Of a stretch of DNA of 10,171 nt, positions 7,601 through 10,171 are shown piece by piece. Under the pieces are notes generated by a model, which made no database searches, had not been told where the DNA came from, and saw only the letters and a list, made by a program, of their open reading frames with translations. Origin of the DNA: a bacterium (GTDB lineage Bacteria > Spirochaetota > UBA4802 > UBA5550); contig JAAENB010000735.1 in NCBI GenBank assembly GCA_024224995.1, forward strand, positions 1 through 10,171, in the 5' to 3' direction. A program made the translations under genes and the position numbers. Each line of letters opens with the position of its first letter. Position 1 is the stretch's first letter.

Positions 7601-8104
7601 GGCTGTGCCGGAGAAAACCTGCTCCTTAACTGGGTTGAGCAGGACAACTACCGCACCATCACCGGAGCAGCTCTTGCTTACGGTCATTCCATTGTTGCTC
7701 AAAGTCCCATTGACGTAAATATCAGCAAGCAGCTGAACATCCTGCTTGGAAACATGGACTTTAAGACCGATCACGTTGTTATCGATCCCATGACCGGAGC
7801 TATGGGATACGGCATTGAATATACCTATTCGGTTATGGAACGGATCCGTCTTACGGGCCTTGGAGGAGACGCCATGCTGGCAAGTCCCATGATACTCTCT
7901 CCGGGACAGGAATGCGCCAAGATCAAAGAGCTGCGCGCGCCCCAGTCGGAGTTCCCTGCCTGGGGCGACCTGGAAAAACGGGCCCTGCTCTGGGAGCTCT
8001 CTACGGCAACCAGCTTCCTCTACGCAGGTGCGGATGTGTTGATTATGTATAATCCCGAGGCTGCGGTTGCGGTAAAGGAGACGATTTTTGAATTGATAAA
8101 GTAA
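4622..8104 (+). CDS. Fused acetyl-CoA synthase (AcsB) and corrinoid protein small subunit (AcsD)
   Basis: A 1160-residue protein joining two Wood-Ljungdahl subunits. Residues 1 to about 727 are a complete bacterial-type acetyl-CoA synthase, close to the 729 residues of the Moorella enzyme. They include the N-terminal CODH-contacting domain and the A-cluster ligands C504, C507, C516 and C526, plus the C593-G594-C595 nickel site. These spacings match Moorella C506/C509/C518/C528 and C595-G-C597 exactly. Residues about 728-849 are a linker. Residues about 850-1160 match AcsD, the TIM-barrel small subunit that caps the corrinoid of AcsC, with recognisable stretches such as GGTRG, PFHTWEGE, NRPLVAMEV, SKQLNILL and MGYGIEYTYS. 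The start is set by AGGAG (4609-4613), eight bases before an ATG inside the end of the CODH gene. The reading frame is open throughout, and codon usage does not change visibly at the junction. No ATG, GTG or TTG lies in frame at the usual AcsD start, so AcsD cannot readily be made alone. The predicted role is methyl transfer and acetyl-CoA assembly with a tethered methyl donor. Confidence 0.95.
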   Translation: MSKLICASAIDGATAWVARAEAKLDEAIKAKGESYEIGFPDTAYYLPVIYSFTGEKMETLAGLRTILRKAKELLPLRPSDEVWLPYLGNTLDAGVAALFSCEIIEVCKYVIGPNPIQGIWEGAANDIVMRERGIEFVDGTAPGFAAITGAAPTNEIAVKIARELQEKNIYIFMAGSTNGKQFAEQLSEEGVQLGWESRLVPFGEDVSALIYALGFANRAALSFGGVKPGDFHSNLKYNKERIFAFVMALGEVDAEKYSVAAGALNYGFPVIADTDIPEILPSGVCTYEHVVSNIPYDNIVDKALEVRGCKVKISKVPIPAAYGPAFEGERIRKQETHVEFGGNITSAFEFVTSVEMDEIEDGEIEIIGSDIDALEPGSALPLAIWVEVAGRKMQPDFESILERQIHHLINGAEGIWHMGQRDIVWTRFSKDGFAKGLRLRHYGDILHAKLLSNYPAIVDKVKVTLITDKAEVEKRLAHARTVYIERNKRLESMTDEAVETFYSCLLCQSFAPDHVCVITPERLGLCGAYNWLDGKAAFEIDETGPNQPVKKGTLLDPVKGIWEGVNDYVYSNSHKTVENFCMYSIMDRPLTSCGCFEAICAYVPECNGIMVVNREYTGDTPIGMTFSSLAGDVGGGMQTPGFMGIGKVFLTSRKFLYAEGGHKRLVWMPKELKETLAEDLKQVFEREEMPGFLDKIADETIAIDPGEIRSFMEKEKHPALSMEDMTVFSESESAPAAVEAPTNTEEAAAPAVPEAATEIKTADIAALKSELMADLKAEMQSELKSTLTKEIVGEIIGVLGEKFLGEKPSSAGTGTADKTDTGSATEKQKIPAAGERLAAIKSYSIKKESWDVPVHRVTLGAAAKDGGTRGLTYEIGGATTMPFHTWEGEMPNRPLVAMEVFDKVGEKYPQVLRKQWGDLLNDPAAMAKTCVEKYGADLISIRLEGTHPEKGDISPEDSLKLVKSVLSAVDVPCIITGHNHYEKINEVMKEVARGCAGENLLLNWVEQDNYRTITGAALAYGHSIVAQSPIDVNISKQLNILLGNMDFKTDHVVIDPMTGAMGYGIEYTYSVMERIRLTGLGGDAMLASPMILSPGQECAKIKELRAPQSEFPAWGDLEKRALLWELSTATSFLYAGADVLIMYNPEAAVAVKETIFELIK
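6803..7168 (+). other. Linker between the AcsB and AcsD parts of the fusion
   Basis: These bases encode residues about 728-849 of the fusion. They divide into an Ala/Pro/Glu/Thr-rich tract (730-758), a charged segment with helix-like spacing of Leu, Met and Ile (about 760-804, with ALKSELMADLKAEM and later IVGEIIGVLGEKFL), and a second low-complexity tract rich in Gly, Ser, Thr and Lys (805-835). At the DNA level, CTGGGAGAAAAA is repeated at 7016-7027 and 7031-7042, giving LGEKF-LGEKP. The arrangement of two flexible tracts around a helix suits a swinging-arm tether, and the helix could also drive dimerisation. This is composition-based inference. Confidence 0.65.
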
Positions 8105-8112
8105 GGTGAGCA

Positions 8113-8194
8113 GGTAATCGGTGGCCCTTTGGGCCGGGTAATCAGGTGATCAGTTAAGAAAAAACCGATTACTGATTACTGATAACCGGTTACC
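8113..8194 (+). repeat. Possible three-way-junction RNA fold in the gap before acsC
   Basis: In the 160-base gap between the fusion gene and acsC, 8113-8122 pairs with 8185-8194 (10 pairs, one G-U). This encloses two hairpins. The first is GGCCC-TTT-GGGCC (8123-8135). The second is 8141-8154 against 8171-8183 (13 pairs, one G-U, G8146 bulged, 16-base loop). Both imperfect pairs are G-U in the + strand RNA, so the fold is intact in the mRNA sense. A competing pairing is 8114-8122 with 8164-8172. The sequence also resembles a dispersed intergenic repeat, with GATTACT twice at 8168-8181. It could protect mRNA ends or tune the amount of AcsC relative to the fusion. No riboswitch family is recognised. 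Confidence 0.55.
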
Positions 8195-8264
8195 TTACCT
8201 CAACGGAACAGGATATTATTAAGAAACAAACTCATAACCAAACTAAAAACCCTGGAGAAAACAA

Positions 8265-9596
8265 ATGGCCTTAACCGGTTTGCAAATACAAAAACTGTTA
8301 CCAAAGACTAACTGTAAAGAATGCGGTTCAAATACCTGTATGGCTTTTGCCATGAAGCTGGCAGCGAAAAAGGCGGAGCTTTCGCTCTGTCCTTACGCTT
8401 CGGACGAAGCAAAGCAGGTGCTTGGTGAAGCGAGCGAGCCGCCGGTAAAATCGATTGCCCTGGGAGCGGACAAGAAGCTGGTGCTGGGAGAAGAGACTGT
8501 ATTGTACCGGCACGAAAAGACCTTTGTGAATCAAACGGCTCTTGCCGTGAATATCAGCGATACGGATTCTCCGGAGACTGTTGCCGCGAAGATCTCGGGC
8601 ATTAAAGAATATCTCTTTGAGCGGGTGGGAGAAGAAATTATCATTGATATGGCTGCTGTTACCCAAAAGAAAGAGACCGGTGATTATTTCATGAGGCTTA
8701 TTTCTCAAGTCCGCGAAGCCACGCAAAAGCCCCTGGTTATAAAGAGCGATTCTACAGCGAGTCTTATTGAGGCAGCTGCCCTGGCCGGTCCCGGTAGTGT
8801 GTTGTGCGCGGCCTCTCCGGAGGCGGCTGCGGAAGTTTTACCGGCGGCAAAAGAGCATGGCCTTTCTCTTGCCATTACATCGCCCGCGATTGACTCCCTG
8901 GTTGAGCTTTCGGCAAAAATCAAAGATGAAGGGTTTAACAACCTGCTCCTGCGATTCGACACGCTTTCTCTTGCCGAACAGTTCCAGGTAAATACCATCG
9001 CGCGCCGTGCTGCCATAAAAGAAAATTTCAAGCCTTTTGGATATCCCTTTCTCCGCTTTATCGACACCGGGTCGCTAACGGAAGATACGGTTGAAGCCGT
9101 AACCGAAATAAATAAATACGGCGGCATTTGCGTGCTGCCGGATTTTGACGAAGCGCAGCTGGCTTCGCTTATGACGCTCCGGCTGAATATTTTTACCGAT
9201 CCTCAGAATCCTATCCAGGTTGAACCAAAGCTCTACCCCGTGGGAGAGCCCACTCCGGCGTCCCCGGTGTTTGTTACCACCAACTTTTCCCTCACCTATT
9301 TTGTTGTTTCCGGTGAGATCGAAAACAGCGGCACCAGTGCCTGGCTTATTGTTCCCGAGTGCGAAGGCATGAGCGTGCTTACTGCCTGGGCGGCAGGCAA
9401 GTTCAATGCCGCGTCTATTGCGAAATTCGTTAAAGAACAGGGACTGGAAGAAAAGCTCGAAAGCCGTAATATTATTATTCCCGGGTTTGTTTCCCAGATC
9501 AGCGGCGAGCTTGAAGAGCAGCTTCCCGGGTGGAAGGTCCTTATTGGGCCCCAGGAAGCTTCGGATATTGAGAGTTTTGTAAAGAACCGGCTTTAG
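8265..9596 (+). CDS. acsC: Corrinoid iron-sulfur protein large subunit (AcsC)
   Basis: The large subunit of the corrinoid iron-sulfur protein, which carries the methyl group on cobalt from methyl-tetrahydrofolate:corrinoid methyltransferase to acetyl-CoA synthase. At 443 residues it is within a few residues of the Moorella protein. The N-terminal domain holds the low-potential 4Fe-4S cluster ligands C17, C20, C25 and C42 (TNCKECGSNTC, then LCPY), used for reductive reactivation of the cobalt. A TIM barrel occupies about residues 70-320. The C-terminal corrinoid-binding domain runs from about 330 to 443 and includes VFVTTNFSLTYF and IIIPGFVSQISGELEE. The start is supported by GGAG (8254-8257), seven bases before the ATG. 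Its partner AcsD is not a separate gene here but the C-terminal part of the upstream fusion, so AcsC should dock onto that domain and form a joint complex with the synthase. Codon use resembles its neighbours. Confidence 0.96.
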   Translation: MALTGLQIQKLLPKTNCKECGSNTCMAFAMKLAAKKAELSLCPYASDEAKQVLGEASEPPVKSIALGADKKLVLGEETVLYRHEKTFVNQTALAVNISDTDSPETVAAKISGIKEYLFERVGEEIIIDMAAVTQKKETGDYFMRLISQVREATQKPLVIKSDSTASLIEAAALAGPGSVLCAASPEAAAEVLPAAKEHGLSLAITSPAIDSLVELSAKIKDEGFNNLLLRFDTLSLAEQFQVNTIARRAAIKENFKPFGYPFLRFIDTGSLTEDTVEAVTEINKYGGICVLPDFDEAQLASLMTLRLNIFTDPQNPIQVEPKLYPVGEPTPASPVFVTTNFSLTYFVVSGEIENSGTSAWLIVPECEGMSVLTAWAAGKFNAASIAKFVKEQGLEEKLESRNIIIPGFVSQISGELEEQLPGWKVLIGPQEASDIESFVKNRL

Positions 9597-9610
9597 GGTA
9601 CGGACCCCGT

Positions 9611-9784
9611 GGTCGCGTCCTGGTATACGGTATATCAACCCGGAATGTAACCTATGCCCGGAGCAATACCTCGGCAGAATGTTCGGAACTCGCTCCGCTC
9701 AAACAGCCTCACAATCTGCCGAGGCATCGCTCCGGGCATAGGTTACATTCCGAATTACGTTTTTCGGTATATTAAGACACGACC
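9611..9784. repeat. 174-bp inverted-repeat element after acsC, possible MITE; may act as terminator
   Basis: A 38-base arm (9641-9678) is the reverse complement of 9715-9752 with two mismatches (A9665/C9728 and A9668/C9725), around a 36-base loop. Outside the arms, a weaker inverted match continues to tips GGTCGCGTCC (9611-9620) and, reversed, GGTCGTGTCT (ending at 9784). The 8-base word GACCCCGT flanks it on both sides (9603-9610 and 9785-9792), as a target-site duplication would. It lies 14 bases past the acsC stop. A run of five T (9760-9764) follows the right arm closely, so it could end or stabilise the operon transcript. No transposase is encoded. Confidence 0.7.
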
Positions 9785-9927
9785 GACCCCGTGTAGCGGG
9801 GAAAAAATACAGAAGAAACTCTGGTTATACCGGAGCCTGTTTCTGTCGGCCCCCAAAGGGGCGAAAGAGTTATTGAAAATGGCCCAATTTTAGCCCGGGT
9901 TTTAACCCATAGGGCAGCAGAGCGGAA

Positions 9928-10063
9928 CCCCGGATAACATCTTCAGGGAACAAGCTCTGTTTGTAAATTATTTCACCAGGGCTATGGGTATTTCTCATAG
10001 CGTGGGGCTTCCAGCCCCTCGTTATGAAGAAGAAGGCCCCGGGTAAAATCTTCGGGAACAGGC
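9928..10063. repeat. Diverged direct repeat (9928-9955 and 10037-10063)
   Basis: CCCCGGATAACATCTTC (from 9928) and CCCCGGGTAAAATCTTC (from 10037) begin two copies of about 27 bases that both continue into GGGAACA(A/G)GC. The hairpin pair at 9981-10018 lies between them. This is consistent with two related repeat elements side by side. No function is evident. Confidence 0.6.
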
Positions 10064-10068
10064 CCGTA

Positions 10069-10090
10069 GAGGCGCTGCATGCAACGTCTC
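10069..10090. repeat. 22-bp imperfect palindrome centred on TGCATGCA
   Basis: Nine of the eleven base pairs are Watson-Crick, one is G-T and one is a mismatch. The centre TGCATGCA is perfectly symmetric, so the DNA could extrude or the RNA could pair between molecules. It resembles a common family of dispersed intergenic palindromes (arms like GAGACG/CGTCTC) seen in many bacteria. No adjacent gene explains it. Confidence 0.55.
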
Positions 10091-10171
10091 CTAAAACCGC
10101 CCTGGGGGCAACATCCCCCGGAAAAGGCTCTGCCAATAATTTAGTTTCTTGAGAGCAGCGGACCCCGCCCC

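Larger units (their letters stand above)
9785..10171. other. Non-coding tail with several decayed hairpin repeats
   Basis: No convincing gene is seen on either strand to the window end. Visible structures are GCCCC-CAAA-GGGGC (9849-9862), GCTATG/CATAGC (9981-9986 and 9996-10001) next to GGGGCT-TCC-AGCCCC (10004-10018), and GGGGG/CCCCC (10104-10108 and 10115-10119). GACCCCG recurs near the end (about 10161). The density of palindromes suggests an accumulation of REP-like elements between transcription units. Confidence 0.6.

Noticed and set aside
7169..8104. AcsD as a separate gene with an internal start
   Set aside because: The frame is open from AcsB. No ATG, GTG or TTG occurs in frame around residues 830-855, and the next Met (881) is already inside the fold.
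9654..9893. 79-residue frame on the + strand after acsC
   Set aside because: It starts inside the left arm of the 38-bp inverted repeat and reads through both arms, so it is a product of the repeat.
9870..10136. 88-residue frame on the - strand at the window end
   Set aside because: It crosses several palindromes and a direct repeat, and its composition reflects them. No ribosome site or family match is seen.
1..10171. tRNA, rRNA or known riboswitch, including a cobalamin riboswitch upstream of the operon
   Set aside because: No cloverleaf, rRNA-like stretch or cobalamin-riboswitch B12-box-like motif was seen in the gaps. This was read by eye only, so a covariance-model search would be decisive.

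Overview
This window holds a bacterial Wood-Ljungdahl (reductive acetyl-CoA) gene cluster, all on the + strand, from a strictly anaerobic bacterium that makes or cleaves acetyl-CoA through CO dehydrogenase/acetyl-CoA synthase. The acetyl-CoA synthase is of the bacterial type: it is full length and keeps its N-terminal CODH-contacting domain, unlike the archaeal form. The phylum cannot be fixed from the sequence. Composition is moderate in GC, and the gaps carry many short dispersed palindromic repeats of a kind seen in several unrelated anaerobic bacterial lineages.

Layout: bases 1-571 are a repeat-rich, non-coding upstream region ending in a good sigma-70-like promoter. Then come a short 'core' methionine synthase-like gene (MesB-like, 572-1645), a CooC/AcsF nickel-insertion ATPase (1693-2463), a gap with a 145-bp inverted-repeat element, the CODH catalytic subunit (2680-4629), a 1160-residue fusion of acetyl-CoA synthase with the small subunit of the corrinoid iron-sulfur protein (4622-8104), a 160-bp gap that can fold as a three-way junction, and the large corrinoid subunit AcsC (8265-9596). 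The last ~575 bases are non-coding: a 174-bp inverted-repeat element with a direct repeat at its edges, then several decayed hairpin repeats.

How the genes work together: the CODH subunit reduces CO2 to CO and passes it through the protein to the A-cluster of the synthase domain. AcsC plus the AcsD-like domain carry the methyl group on a corrinoid and deliver it to the A-cluster, where CO, methyl and CoA are joined. CooC supplies nickel for the metal clusters. The MesB-like enzyme probably draws methyl groups from the same corrinoid protein to make methionine. The methyltransferase AcsE, the corrinoid-reactivating protein and the folate enzymes are not in the window.

The most notable point is the AcsB-AcsD fusion. 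It places the methyl donor's small subunit on the same polypeptide as the enzyme that uses the methyl group, through a ~120-residue linker with a predicted amphipathic helix. In the characterised bacterial systems these are separate proteins.
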